Positions 1 through 7,853 of a stretch of 64,000 bases of DNA are shown here, piece by piece; positions within the stretch are counted from its first letter, which is position 1, and every line of letters starts with the position of its first letter. A program made the position numbers and the translations under genes. A model generated the notes under the pieces. It had not been told where the DNA came from. It worked only from the letters and a program-made list of their open reading frames with translations, and did no database searches. Source of the stretch: Collinsella sp. An268 (lineage in GTDB: Bacteria > Actinomycetota > Coriobacteriia > Coriobacteriales > Coriobacteriaceae); NCBI RefSeq assembly GCF_002159765.1, contig NZ_NFJH01000003.1:62001-126000 (forward strand). The letters are read 5' to 3'.

Positions 1-758
1 CCGACGAGCTGTACCATATAGGCGAAGCCATCCGCCGCAGCCACGGCGATATCGAGCGCCTCGTCCTCGACGCGCCGCCCCGCCTCCTCAAGGGTCTCGC
101 GAAACGCATCTCGTACATCATGGTCGGCGATGCGTCCCAGCTGATGCTGCGCAGCACGGCGCAAAAACGACGCCGATTTATCGGAGAGCAAGGCGGAAAC
201 GCGCGACGGCAACCCCGCCATACACAGCGCGACATCACGGCTCTCCCGCACAAAGTGCTGAAACGTCGCGGCAAAGTCTACGAGTTCGTCAAGACCAGGG
301 TCAACCTCGTCGACCGTAATGAGCAGGCCAATCTGATGCTCCGCGAGAACGTCTAAGAGCTTGTTCATCCTCGTGCGCCAATTGCCCGAAGCCGGATCGC
401 GATACTCCCACGCCATTCCAAACAGTTTTGATACGGAGATTGAAGTGAGCCTGCGATCTGCGGGACGATCGACAAAGGCATCGGCCGCCTCCGTTGCGCG
501 CTCGATAATGTCCTCGAGCATCCCCGGCCGTGCCGTAACGTTCGCCGAAATCCATCCGAACGATTCTGCGCGAGACGCAAGATAGGAGAGCAGAACCGTT
601 TTGCCTACACCGCGGGCTCCCGTAAAGAGGCTGCAGAGGTTAGGGTCGGAGCCGTGAGACTTCAGCGCCGTCTCTAGCTCGCTGATAAGCTCTTGCCGAC
701 CGGCAAGCACTGCGGGCATCCTTCCGAAGGTTGGGGTGAACGGGTTTTCGTTGCGCAC
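1..758 (-). CDS. P-loop AAA-type ATPase, cut by the left window edge
   Basis: An open frame runs from a GTG at 758 to the window edge, giving at least 252 residues with the C-terminus missing. The Walker A motif GARGVGKT lies near residue 50 and the Walker B motif LLITVDEVD near residue 145. This is the layout of stand-alone AAA_16/Orc1-like ATPases that bind and hydrolyse ATP; the partner is unknown. The GTG is preferred because AGAAGGAGG sits just upstream and no in-frame ATG gives a complete P-loop domain. No other gene in the window is clearly linked to it. The family assignment is from motifs only; a role in recombination, plasmid or defence functions cannot be separated from what is visible. 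Confidence 0.8.
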   Translation of the reverse strand, partial: MRNENPFTPTFGRMPAVLAGRQELISELETALKSHGSDPNLCSLFTGARGVGKTVLLSYLASRAESFGWISANVTARPGMLEDIIERATEAADAFVDRPADRRLTSISVSKLFGMAWEYRDPASGNWRTRMNKLLDVLAEHQIGLLITVDEVDPGLDELVDFAATFQHFVRESRDVALCMAGLPSRVSALLSDKSASFLRRAAQHQLGRIADHDVRDAFRETLEEAGRRVEDEALDIAVAAADGFAYMVQLV

Positions 759-782
759 TACGTCCTCCTTCTGCGTTTCTGC

Positions 783-855
783 ATTCCATCGTAGCAGCAA
801 CGGTCACGTCGTTTTTTTCTTTTGCTCTTTTTTTTATTTTTTGCTCTTTTACGTT
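783..855 (-). promoter_or_regulatory. A/T-tract region upstream of the ATPase gene
   Basis: On the coding strand of the ATPase gene this stretch is a run of A tracts broken by AGAGCAAAA, which occurs twice, so two near-identical 12-base units can be seen. It stands out sharply against the high-GC surroundings. A TACGAT hexamer lies between it and the gene. The position suggests an UP-element-like or curved-DNA promoter segment, which is an inference. There is no gene in the 180 bases here. Confidence 0.35.
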
Positions 856-938
856 GGCGCAGGTAATAAGGGCAATCTCTTCTGCGCAGTGCGCCTGCGG
901 AATGCGTCGAGGTTTTGTGAAAAAGTCGGCGACCGCCG

Positions 939-1136
939 TCAGCCGACCGCGAAGCGCCGGAGGTCCCATCCGCGGCGCTCGGCCTCGCGGATGAGATCCA
1001 AGGGGCTGGCGTCCTCCAGCGCCGCCACGTCGACGATAGCCCAAGGCGAGCCCGCAAACGCCGCCGGCCCCGTCTCGTTAACCAAGGCATCACGCAAGCG
1101 CTCTACATCGATGGTAATCCGCTCGTCCACACCCAT
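939..1136 (-). CDS. Small hypothetical protein (65 aa)
   Basis: A short acidic protein, about 65 residues, with no membrane segment, no signal peptide and no cysteine. I do not recognise a family. The ATG at 1136 is chosen because AAAGGGG lies just upstream; a GTG at 1139 would add one residue. Codon use matches the surrounding genes, which supports a real gene. It lies between the ATPase gene and the DUF4097 gene, both on the same strand, with more than 100 bases on each side, so it is probably transcribed alone. Confidence 0.5.
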   Translation of the reverse strand: MGVDERITIDVERLRDALVNETGPAAFAGSPWAIVDVAALEDASPLDLIREAERRGWDLRRFAVG

Positions 1137-1181
1137 CACCCCTTTAGGCGCATGCTATCAAATGCATAAGTTGCATAATTT

Positions 1182-1221
1182 GTACCCGTCCCCACGTATG
1201 CCGTACCCGTCCCCACGTATG
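1182..1221. repeat. Two tandem copies of a 19-bp unit, 21-bp period
   Basis: The unit GTACCCGTCCCCACGTATG occurs at 1182-1200 and again at 1203-1221 without mismatch, between the small hypothetical gene and the DUF4097 gene. TGCATAA also occurs twice just to the left. No function is evident; it could be a pair of regulator sites or a dispersed repeat. Confidence 0.6.
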
Positions 1222-1261
1222 TGCCCGCACTCCCCCGGCTTCTCGCCGGCGTGCCGCTCGC

Positions 1262-2245
1262 TTACGCGAGCACGCGCATGTTGCCGCTCACGGTGTTGAT
1301 GGTGATGCGCGATGCGCCGTCGCCGTAGACATAGGTATCACCCGACTGCGCGCTCGCTGGCCGGTCGCTCGTGAACCCGCCCGAGATGCTCGAAACCCCC
1401 ACCGTGGCACCGGCGTCCGCCGGCATCTGAAGCGATACGTCGCCGCTCACGGTATCGCAGGACACCTGCGGCGGCAGAGCTCCCGTAAGCGCGAGGTCCT
1501 GCACGCCCGACACGGTATCGACGGCAAGATCTGCCGACACGCTGCCCACCAGCTTGACGTTGCCGCTCACCGTCGCAAGCTCGGCCCGCTCGGCCGCAAG
1601 GTCCGCAACCACCAGGCCGGAGCTCACGGTGTCGACATCGAGCGCGGCGCAGGCAAGGCCGCCGAGGTCGAGCGCCGAAGAGGTGCTCTGAATGCTCACG
1701 TTGCGGAGCTTCCAGCTCTCGCGCACCGGAACCTCGGTGGTAAGGCGCATGTCCGGATAGTCGTAGCCGTTATCCGACTCAGGCAGACCGTCCGCGATGG
1801 CGAGCGTACCGCCGTTGAGCTCAAACGTCGCCTGCGTGGGGTCCATCCGATAATCGCCCGCCGCGACTTCCTCGCGCACCACGACCTCCGCGCCCTCGGT
1901 GGGCACGATGCGCACCGTGCCGCCGCGCCATGTTACGCGCAGATCGGTCACCTCGTCGGTGCTATATGCGTTCGTGGTATCGATGGGCTCGGAGAGGGTC
2001 GTGGGGTTACCCGGATTGAGGCTCCACGAACCGAGGTTGAACGATATGCCGGGAATGACGCGGAGCACGCTACCGAACACCGCAGAGGTGCACGAGGGCA
2101 GCACCGCGCCGAGTACGAGCGCCGCCATGAGGGTGACGCCGATTCCGACCTTGATAGCCTCGCTGCGGGTGAGACCGAAGCGGCGCCCGCCGGTGGTCGC
2201 CGGTACCTGCGGCGCCTCGGGACGCCGACCGCTCTTCATCGCCAT
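1262..2245 (-). CDS. DUF4097-type beta-repeat envelope protein
   Basis: The protein is 327 residues. A membrane segment lies near residues 30-50, so the N-terminus is cytoplasmic and the rest faces the cell envelope. The exported part is a series of short repeats containing the DTVSG/NTVSGN signature (for example ATVSGN, VDTVSG, CDTVSGD, NTVSGN near the C-terminus), which is typical of DUF4097/DUF4098 beta-helical proteins linked to envelope stress. The ATG at 2245 is chosen because GGGGAGG overlaps the end of the upstream gene with good spacing; longer reading would overlap that gene with Arg-rich sequence. It follows the XRE-2TM regulator by only 5 bases, so the two are almost certainly co-transcribed. 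The molecular function is not known. Confidence 0.8.
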   Translation of the reverse strand: MAMKSGRRPEAPQVPATTGGRRFGLTRSEAIKVGIGVTLMAALVLGAVLPSCTSAVFGSVLRVIPGISFNLGSWSLNPGNPTTLSEPIDTTNAYSTDEVTDLRVTWRGGTVRIVPTEGAEVVVREEVAAGDYRMDPTQATFELNGGTLAIADGLPESDNGYDYPDMRLTTEVPVRESWKLRNVSIQSTSSALDLGGLACAALDVDTVSSGLVVADLAAERAELATVSGNVKLVGSVSADLAVDTVSGVQDLALTGALPPQVSCDTVSGDVSLQMPADAGATVGVSSISGGFTSDRPASAQSGDTYVYGDGASRITINTVSGNMRVLA

Positions 2246-2250
2246 TGCCC

Positions 2251-2919
2251 CTACCTCCCCTCTTCGTCGGCGCCATCGATATCGTCGACGCACGGCGGGG
2301 TCGGCGTCGCCACCCCACCGTCGGCCACGCGCTCACCGCGGGCGCGCGCCGCGGCACCGTCCAAGATGCTCGCCACCCAGCGGTAGATCGGCACGGTGAG
2401 GAAGATGAGCCACGCCGTCGCCCACGCATGGAAGAAGAATCCGAACACAAAGAAGAGGATGACGGTGAACGTCGCATACGGGAACGACCGCCACGCGCCG
2501 CGCCGATGCGCCTCTGCCGCCGACTCGCTCACCCGTGTCGCCTGGCTGCTCGCGCGCGCCGCAGCCTCCGCCGCCTGCGCCGCAGCCCGACTCGCCTGGG
2601 CCGCTGCAGCCGCTGCCTGCGCCGCGGTCTCGCGGTCTGCCGCGCGGGCCGCATCGTCCGCGGCGATCTTGTCGGCGCGCTCGGCGTTCTCAAACGCGAT
2701 GTCGTCCGCTATATCGGCGTCGACGCTCAACAGCTCGTCCAGGCTCACCCCGTAGAGGCGCGCAAGCGCGATGAGGTTCTCGGTATCGGGCGAGCTCTCT
2801 GCCCGCTCCCATTTGCTCACCGCCTGCCGCGAGAGCCCCAGCTCCCGTGCAAGCGACTCTTGGCTGTATCCCTTGGCGCGCCGGAGCTCGGCCAAGCGCT
2901 GAGCTATCTGCACGTTCAT
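2251..2919 (-). CDS. XRE-family regulator with C-terminal membrane domain
   Basis: The protein is 222 residues in three parts. Residues 1-64 form a helix-turn-helix of the XRE/Cro type (YSQESLARELGLSRQAVSKWE). Residues about 75-135 are an alanine-rich, probably helical linker. Residues about 145-185 contain two hydrophobic segments (2TM type) followed by a polar tail. The regulator is therefore likely anchored at the membrane and could sense the envelope state. It is the first gene of a pair with the DUF4097 protein 5 bases downstream. The N-terminal start MNVQIAQRLAEL is the usual start of this family. The target sites are unknown; autoregulation is plausible. Confidence 0.85.
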   Translation of the reverse strand: MNVQIAQRLAELRRAKGYSQESLARELGLSRQAVSKWERAESSPDTENLIALARLYGVSLDELLSVDADIADDIAFENAERADKIAADDAARAADRETAAQAAAAAAQASRAAAQAAEAAARASSQATRVSESAAEAHRRGAWRSFPYATFTVILFFVFGFFFHAWATAWLIFLTVPIYRWVASILDGAAARARGERVADGGVATPTPPCVDDIDGADEEGR

Positions 2920-3021
2920 GCTGCATCCCTTCTGCTGTTCTACGACTGGTGCACACGCGGATCCGTTAGCCTCAATCTACGGAAACAGCGCAAGAGAGGC
3001 CACCTACTCTGGTAAGAATTT

Positions 3022-3040
3022 CCGCAACCATCGGTTGCGG
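3022..3040. repeat. 8-bp inverted repeat with 3-base loop
   Basis: CCGCAACC and GGTTGCGG flank ATC in the gap between hypB and the XRE gene. There is no T run on either side, so it is a poor terminator. It lies about 100 bases upstream of the XRE start and could be its operator. Confidence 0.4.
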
Positions 3041-3098
3041 GAGCCCTGATGAGGCCTTTTGCGGTGCTGGACAGGCGCTTGCCGCCAAAATGGAAGGG

Positions 3099-3120
3099 GC
3101 GCGCCCTCGCGCGGGCGCGC
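3099..3120 (-). terminator. Hairpin abutting the hypB stop codon
   Basis: GCGCGCCC and GGGCGCGC pair with a 6-base loop directly at the end of hypB. On the minus strand it is followed by CCCTTCCATTTTGG, a weak U tract, so termination here is plausible but not certain. Confidence 0.45.
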
Positions 3121-3800
3121 TAGGCGCGGGCCGCCTCGATCTCGTTGGCCAGCCATGCGCACCACGCGTCCATCCCCTCGCCGGTGCGCGCGCTCACAGC
3201 GAAGCGCGGTGCGGTGGGATTGAGGTCGTCGAGCACCGCATGGTAGGCCGCCATGTCGAAATCGAACGCCGGTGCCACGTCCACCTTATTGAGCAGCTGC
3301 GCGCCCGCATGCTGGAAGATGCCCGGATACTTGACGGGCTTGTCGTCGCCCTCGGGGACCGAGAGAATCATGACGGCGAGGTTCTCGCCCAGATCGAAGT
3401 CCACGGGGCACACGAGGTTCCCCACGTTCTCGATAAAGATGACGTCGATGTTGGCGAGCCCCACGCCTTGGTCGAGCGCGTCAACCGCCTGCCCGATCAT
3501 GTTGCCCTCGAGGTGGCAGAGACCGCCCGTGTTGATCTGCACCGCGGGGATGCCCGCCTCCTTCATGGTCTGGGCGTCCACGTCCGAGGCGATGTCGCCC
3601 TCGATCACCGCCGGGCGCAGACCACGCTCGCGCAGGCGCGCGTCGGTCGCGAGAATCGTGGAGGTCTTGCCGGAACCCGGGCTCGAGAGCACGTTGATCA
3701 CGTAGACGCCCGCCGCACGAAAACGCTCGCGCAGCTCGGCGGCCAAGCGCTCGTTGCGGTTCAAGATGGGGCTTTCGATGGTGAGGGTCTCGGAGGACAT
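3120..3800 (-). CDS. hypB: Hydrogenase nickel-insertion GTPase HypB
   Basis: HypB hydrolyses GTP to drive nickel delivery into the large subunit of NiFe hydrogenase, acting with HypA in the cytoplasm. The 226 residues carry a Walker A motif SSPGSGKT at 39-46, the metal-site Cys95-His96 in GGLCHLE, and ENVGNLVCP, all typical. The N-terminal CXXCGC motif of the E. coli protein and the His-rich tract of some HypB proteins are both absent, so only the G-domain metal site is present. The start has AAAGGAG upstream. hypA lies 75 bases upstream on the same strand. The client in this window is the Ech-type hydrogenase at 40-46 kb. No hypCDEF genes were seen in the window. Confidence 0.96.
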   Translation of the reverse strand: MSSETLTIESPILNRNERLAAELRERFRAAGVYVINVLSSPGSGKTSTILATDARLRERGLRPAVIEGDIASDVDAQTMKEAGIPAVQINTGGLCHLEGNMIGQAVDALDQGVGLANIDVIFIENVGNLVCPVDFDLGENLAVMILSVPEGDDKPVKYPGIFQHAGAQLLNKVDVAPAFDFDMAAYHAVLDDLNPTAPRFAVSARTGEGMDAWCAWLANEIEAARA

Positions 3801-3875
3801 CGGTCATACTCCTTTACGGTTGCAGCTGGCTGGACGGGGTGATGCCCGCCTGTTGGAGAGGGCGATGCGGCGCCG

Positions 3876-4244
3876 TTACGGTTGGCTGGGCTCGTCGGGA
3901 TGCTCGACCTCGATGGAGATGATATCGAGCTCGCGACCGTGGATGAGGCGCGTATCGGCGCTCCCGCACACGGGGCAGCGCAGGTGGAAGCGGTCGTGGG
4001 TGAATCGCTCACCGCACGCGTTGCACACGCTCTCGGGATACACGTCCTCCACCGTGAGCTTGCAGCCGTCCGTGAGCGGGTCCTCCTCGCAGAGGACCTC
4101 CCATGCGAGGTCCATGGCCTCGGGCACCACCTCGCGCATGACGCCGATGCGAAGGTTTACTTGGCAGAGGCGCGAGGCGCCGGCGCGGCGCGCGACCTCG
4201 GTCACATTCTCCAAAATGCCGCTCACGATACTCATCTCGTGCAC
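3876..4244 (-). CDS. hypA: Hydrogenase nickel chaperone HypA
   Basis: HypA binds nickel and passes it, with HypB, to the hydrogenase large subunit. The 122 residues begin Met-His-Glu-Met, where His2 is the nickel ligand, and carry a structural zinc site formed by Cys74, Cys77, Cys90 and Cys93 (CNAC and CPVC). The start codon is GTG at 4244 with AGAAAGGA upstream; it must be the start because His2 has to follow the initiator. hypB follows in the same direction. The rest of the maturation set is not in the window. Confidence 0.95.
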   Translation of the reverse strand: MHEMSIVSGILENVTEVARRAGASRLCQVNLRIGVMREVVPEAMDLAWEVLCEEDPLTDGCKLTVEDVYPESVCNACGERFTHDRFHLRCPVCGSADTRLIHGRELDIISIEVEHPDEPSQP

Positions 4245-4395
4245 GGAAGCCGTCCTTTCTCCCCTGCAGCGGGGACGGGAGATCTTGTCCGCCGCCCTTG
4301 CGGGGTAATGCGATTCGCCCCCATATCTTACCCGTTCGCCGCAGGTGCGTCGTGCGCGCAGGGCCGCCCCGTCACCGTGCGCCGCCGCGCTCCAT

Positions 4396-4588
4396 CGCGC
4401 ATTTCCGGGTTCATGGCGGCGTGTTTTGTCCCGCCTGGGTGTTCATTTCTCGCGGCAATGAACCCGTCGATGAACCCGCAAATGCGCGACTGGGGAAAAC
4501 GCAGGTAGCTGCCTGTACATTTTTCCGTGCTATGCACCGGGCGGTAGGATTATGCTCCTACAGCACATTTCCGGGTTCATGGCGCGGG
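4396..4588. repeat. Intergenic repeat: inverted and direct copies of an 18-19 bp unit
   Basis: The gap between hypA and tatC (4245-4711) holds no gene. CGCGCATTTCCGGGTTCAT at 4396-4414 is matched by its reverse complement at 4470-4488 with one mismatch (18 of 19). The core ATTTCCGGGTTCATGGCG at 4401-4418 recurs as a perfect direct copy at 4567-4584. A small hairpin GTAGGA-TTATGC-TCCTAC lies between the copies. This looks like a dispersed palindromic element that has been partly duplicated; its mobility is not shown. Confidence 0.65.
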
Positions 4589-4652
4589 ATTATGTACGGA
4601 GGGGTTCGGCAAAATGCCTTGCAATGTACGCACCAAGATCCCCGTAACGCAA

Positions 4653-4672
4653 AAGCGCCCCGAAGGGCGCTT
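4653..4672 (-). terminator. Intrinsic terminator after tatC
   Basis: An 8-bp perfect stem AAGCGCCC/GGGCGCTT with a four-base loop (UUCG on the transcript). On the minus strand it ends in TTTTGCG. It lies 40 bases past the tatC stop. Confidence 0.8.
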
Positions 4673-4711
4673 GCGGGTTCGCGTTATGTTCTCGTCGTCG
4701 AGGAGCGCGCG

Positions 4712-5491
4712 CTATTCGTCGTCGTCTGCAAACAGGCTCACGCTGCGCTTCTTGAGGCCCGCCTTGCCCTCGCGCGCCACGATGGCGAAGCGCGTGACCG
4801 CGAGCGCGATCTCGTAGAGCGAGATGAGCACCGCGAACATGAGAAGCATCGTGACCGGGCTCGCATCGGGCGTGATGCAGGCGGCGACCACCGCGAGCAC
4901 CACGTAGATCACGCGCCAGGACGCGCGGAACGAGGCGTAGGGCACGATATGGAAGACGGCGAGGTAAAAGACGATGAGCGGCAGCTCGAAGGCCACGCCG
5001 AAGCCGATCATGAGCAGCATCTCGGTGCCGATGTAATCGTCGAGCATGGCGAGGGGGTTGGCGATGGCCGCGACCTCGCTCGTGAGCCACTCGAACGCCG
5101 GCGGCACAATGAAGAAGTAGCAGAAGATCATGCCCACAAAGAAGAGCGCCGTCGCGGCGAGCACCGTCGGCACGACCCATTTGCGCTCATTGGGCTTGAG
5201 CGCCGGCAGGAAGAAGGCGAGCACCTGCCACACGATCATAGGCGAGCACATCACGAGCGCCGTGCGGAAGCCGATGGTGAAGCGCGTGGTAAAGCCGCCG
5301 AGCGCCGAACCGATGTAGAACTGGTCGCCCACAAACGGTTTGATGGGATCGGTGAGCAGATCGATGACCGTAGAGGATGCAAAGTACATGACGAGCGTGG
5401 TGACCACGAGCGTCACCACCACGATAGTGAGGCGGCGGCGCAACTCGCCCAAGTGATCCATAAGCGGCATGCGCGCGGGTCCGATGGGCAT
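4712..5491 (-). CDS. tatC: Twin-arginine translocase subunit TatC
   Basis: TatC is the membrane receptor that recognises twin-arginine signal peptides of folded export substrates. The 259 residues begin with the conserved cytoplasmic segment MDHLGELRRRL and contain six hydrophobic segments; FxPALKPNERK and FGVAFELPL are recognisable family motifs. The C-terminus is short and acidic (FADDDE). The start ATG overlaps the tatA stop in TAATG, so the two genes are translationally coupled. One likely client in the window is the ABC binding protein at 46.3 kb, which has a twin-arginine motif. Confidence 0.96.
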   Translation of the reverse strand: MPIGPARMPLMDHLGELRRRLTIVVVTLVVTTLVMYFASSTVIDLLTDPIKPFVGDQFYIGSALGGFTTRFTIGFRTALVMCSPMIVWQVLAFFLPALKPNERKWVVPTVLAATALFFVGMIFCYFFIVPPAFEWLTSEVAAIANPLAMLDDYIGTEMLLMIGFGVAFELPLIVFYLAVFHIVPYASFRASWRVIYVVLAVVAACITPDASPVTMLLMFAVLISLYEIALAVTRFAIVAREGKAGLKKRSVSLFADDDE

Positions 5492-6153
5492 TACCGCTCA
5501 CCTCCTTCCGAGGCGGCGACATCCGTGGCGGATGCCTCAGCAGAAGCGGGAGCGGCCGGGGCGTCGGCGGCGTCTGCCGCAGCGGCGGCGTGCTTGCGCG
5601 GTCGGCGGGCGTACAGGTCGGCCGTGGCGCGCGCGGCCTCGGCGGCGGCGTCGACGGCCTCCTCGGCAGGCTCGGACACGGCAGCCTCTACGGTCTCGCT
5701 CCCAGCGGTCGCAGCAGGGGCCTCCTCGGTGGAAACCGGCTCGGCAGACGCGGCCTCGCGCTCATCCTCGGGCTCATCCCCGGCCGCATCCTCGGCGTCA
5801 CCGCGAGCCGCCTTCTCGGCAGCGGCCTTCTCGGCGGCGAGGCGCGCGCGACGCTCGGCAAACGTCTCCTTGCGAGGCGCCGGCGCGGCGTCGGCGGTGC
5901 CCTCGGCGTCTGCATCCGCGTCGTCTGCGTGGGCAGCGGTAGCCTGCGGCGAGGCCTGCGCGTTCGCGTTGATGGTCGCCGCCATGGGGTCGATCACCTC
6001 GGACTGCACGACCGACGTCATGCGCTGCTGGGTCTCGCGGAACTGCCGGAGGGCGCGACCGAGCGTGCGGCCCATCTGGGGCAGCTTGTCCGGCCCGAAG
6101 AGCAGAAAGCCGAAGATTACGATGATGAGCAGCTCGGTACCACCGATACTCAC
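5491..6153 (-). CDS. tatA: TatA/B-type translocase subunit with long acidic tail
   Basis: Residues 1-22 form the single membrane helix (GGTELLIIVIFGFLLFGPDK) with the FGP hinge, followed by an amphipathic helix LPQMGRTLGRALRQFRETQ. That identifies the TatA/TatB/Hcf106 family. The family is usually 60-150 residues; this one is 220 because of a long low-complexity tail rich in Ala, Glu and Asp with an Arg-rich island (RKETFAERRARL). Glu7 in the membrane segment is more TatB-like than TatA-like. The GTG at 6153 is preceded by AGGAGG. As the only such gene here it may serve both roles; a second paralogue could lie elsewhere. Confidence 0.88.
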   Translation of the reverse strand: MSIGGTELLIIVIFGFLLFGPDKLPQMGRTLGRALRQFRETQQRMTSVVQSEVIDPMAATINANAQASPQATAAHADDADADAEGTADAAPAPRKETFAERRARLAAEKAAAEKAARGDAEDAAGDEPEDEREAASAEPVSTEEAPAATAGSETVEAAVSEPAEEAVDAAAEAARATADLYARRPRKHAAAAADAADAPAAPASAEASATDVAASEGGER

Positions 6154-6265
6154 AGGTTACCTCCTGGGTGTTGCCATCGCGCCTTAGCCGGTTCGCACCG
6201 GTCGAGGCATAACCGATTAAGTATACCGCCTGCCCGCGCACGGCGAAACAGGCGGCTCGGAGCGC

Positions 6266-6580
6266 TTACAGAGCCGTGATGGAAATCTCCTGGTCGACGC
6301 CGAGCAGCTGCGCCACGCGCATCACGCCCGGCTGAGCGTTGACGGCGCTGAAGCACTTGCCGTGATCGGCCGCATGGTGCGCGGCGCCCACGAGCACGCC
6401 GATACCGGTCGAGTCGATGTAGGCGACGTCGGCAAGGTCGAGGCGCACCTCCTCGGTGGGCTGCTCGAGCGCGAAGTCAATCGCAGCGCGCAGCTTGTCA
6501 GCGTTGGAGATGTCCACCTCGCCGGTCACGCAGATGGTGTACTGCTCGGGGGTGGGGTTGGTGGTGATGGTGAGTTCCAT
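6266..6580 (-). CDS. STAS-domain protein, anti-sigma factor antagonist type
   Basis: The protein is 104 residues and is a single STAS domain of the SpoIIAA/RsbV kind. Such proteins bind an anti-sigma factor kinase and are switched off by phosphorylation of a conserved serine. That serine is Ser57 in the motif DSTGIG. The start ATG at 6580 has TTGGAGC upstream. No anti-sigma kinase (RsbW/SpoIIAB) or alternative sigma factor lies next to it in this window, so the partner must be elsewhere. It sits 91 bases downstream of the TPR protein gene and 112 bases upstream of tatA, all in one direction. Confidence 0.9.
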   Translation of the reverse strand: MELTITTNPTPEQYTICVTGEVDISNADKLRAAIDFALEQPTEEVRLDLADVAYIDSTGIGVLVGAAHHAADHGKCFSAVNAQPGVMRVAQLLGVDQEISITAL

Positions 6581-6671
6581 ATCGCTCCAATCTGTGGGGC
6601 GGATGCCCTGGTTCAAGACACTGCGGTAAGGCCCGCGCCGCGCTGCGTTTACGCGGTGCGGACCGTAAGAG

Positions 6672-7373
6672 TTATGACGTACCGTTGAGCGCGTCGAGTC
6701 GGTCCTGGGCGTAGTCGCGCACGCCGTACGCGTCTGCATCGCCCGCCGCCTCGATGGCGGTCTCGTAGGCTTGGCGCGCGTCATCGGTGCGCCCGTCGTT
6801 CTCGTAGAACATGCCGAGGTTGGCCCACGCGGGGGCAAACCCGGGGTCGACGTTTTGGGTGAGGTCCTCCAGCGCGGCGATGGCACTCGCGTGGTCGCCC
6901 GTGTAGAAGACGCAGATCGCGCGGTCGACGAGAGCGGACTTGGCGCCGGCGTTATCGGCCAGATACTCGTCGTAGTAGCCGATGGCCTGCTCGAGGAGCT
7001 CCGTCGCGTGCGCACGGTCATCGTCGTCGGTCGCGTGGTTGAGCGCCGCCACGCCCCAGTCGAAGTAGCCGTTTGCCACGTTGAGAAGGGCCGTGGGGTT
7101 GCTCGGGTCCTGCTCGAGCTGGGCGAGCAGCGACTGCGCCGCCGTGCCGTACTGGGCGTCGACCGTCTCCATGGCGTCGGCAGCGCTGGCATCGTCGCCC
7201 GCGGCCTCGGCACCGGTCGCCTCGCCCGTCGCGGCGCTGCCCCGCGAGCCCGCCGTGCCTGCCGGCGCAAACCCGCCCGTCACCACAAACAGGGCGACCG
7301 CTGCAACGACCACGAGCGCCACCATGAGGACGATTGCGCGGACGCGAGAGGTCTGCTGCGCGTTAAAAGCCAC
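6672..7373 (-). CDS. Membrane-anchored TPR protein
   Basis: The protein is 233 residues. One membrane helix lies at about 12-32, so the rest faces outward, preceded by a short Ala/Gly-rich spacer. Residues about 75-230 contain tetratricopeptide repeats (for example NPTALLNVANGYFDWG and FAPAWANLGMFYENDGRTDDARQAYETA is a clear helix pair split here in two parts of the family pattern). TPR domains mediate protein contacts; the partner is not known. The start lies 9 bases after the upstream single-span protein gene, so the two are co-transcribed with the aminotransferase. A role in envelope assembly is only a guess. Confidence 0.75.
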   Translation of the reverse strand: MAFNAQQTSRVRAIVLMVALVVVAAVALFVVTGGFAPAGTAGSRGSAATGEATGAEAAGDDASAADAMETVDAQYGTAAQSLLAQLEQDPSNPTALLNVANGYFDWGVAALNHATDDDDRAHATELLEQAIGYYDEYLADNAGAKSALVDRAICVFYTGDHASAIAALEDLTQNVDPGFAPAWANLGMFYENDGRTDDARQAYETAIEAAGDADAYGVRDYAQDRLDALNGTS

Positions 7374-7382
7374 GGTTCCTCC

Positions 7383-7853
7383 CTACTCGGCAACGTGGGC
7401 CGTGCCGTCGGTATCGACCTCGACCTGCGGATGGCCCTCGGGCAGCGCGTAGGACGCGTCGTCGCCCGCCGCATCGGCCGTCTGCTGGGCGGCGGCGTCC
7501 GCCTGCGCGCTCGCAAGCGAGCTCATGGCGGCCGAGGAGCCGAGCAGGTAGCCGATGATGACGCCGAGCAAAAGCGCGATCGCCGTGATGACGAGCACCA
7601 TCCAGAACGGCGGCGCCTGGCGCGCGGGCGCATCGGAGGCGGAGACGGCGGCCTCGGTCGCGGCGGTTGCACCGGCGGCGGACGCATCGGAGGCGGGGGC
7701 GGCACCCTCGTCGCCGGCGGTGTCTCCGGTCGCGGCAGCCGTCTCGGCACCAGGCGCGGCGGCGGAGACGTCCTCTGCCGCTACCTTGCCCTCGGCCTCC
7801 TCCTCGAGCGCGAGCTCGTCATCAAAAAAGTCGTCAAACGCACGCTTCGTCAT
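7383..7853 (-). CDS. Single-span membrane protein of unknown function
   Basis: The protein is 156 residues. An acidic N-terminal part (FDDFFDDELALEEE) and an Ala-rich linker precede one membrane helix at about 83-105 (FWMVLVITAIALLLGVIIGY), then a short polar tail. I do not recognise a family. The start ATG overlaps the aminotransferase stop in ATGA, and the TPR gene follows by 9 bases, so it belongs to that transcription unit. The N-terminal part should be cytoplasmic by the positive-inside rule only weakly, because flanking charges are few. Confidence 0.65.
   Translation of the reverse strand: MTKRAFDDFFDDELALEEEAEGKVAAEDVSAAAPGAETAAATGDTAGDEGAAPASDASAAGATAATEAAVSASDAPARQAPPFWMVLVITAIALLLGVIIGYLLGSSAAMSSLASAQADAAAQQTADAAGDDASYALPEGHPQVEVDTDGTAHVAE

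Noticed and set aside
4298-6187. A 629-codon plus-strand frame rich in Arg, His and Asp
   Set aside because: It runs antisense through tatC and tatA, which have clear motifs and starts. Long antisense frames are common in high-GC DNA and the composition is not protein-like.
6581-7270. A longer frame that would extend the STAS protein to 334 residues
   Set aside because: The added part is Arg/Thr/Pro-rich shadow sequence of the TPR gene in another frame; the ATG at 6580 has a ribosome site and begins the domain.
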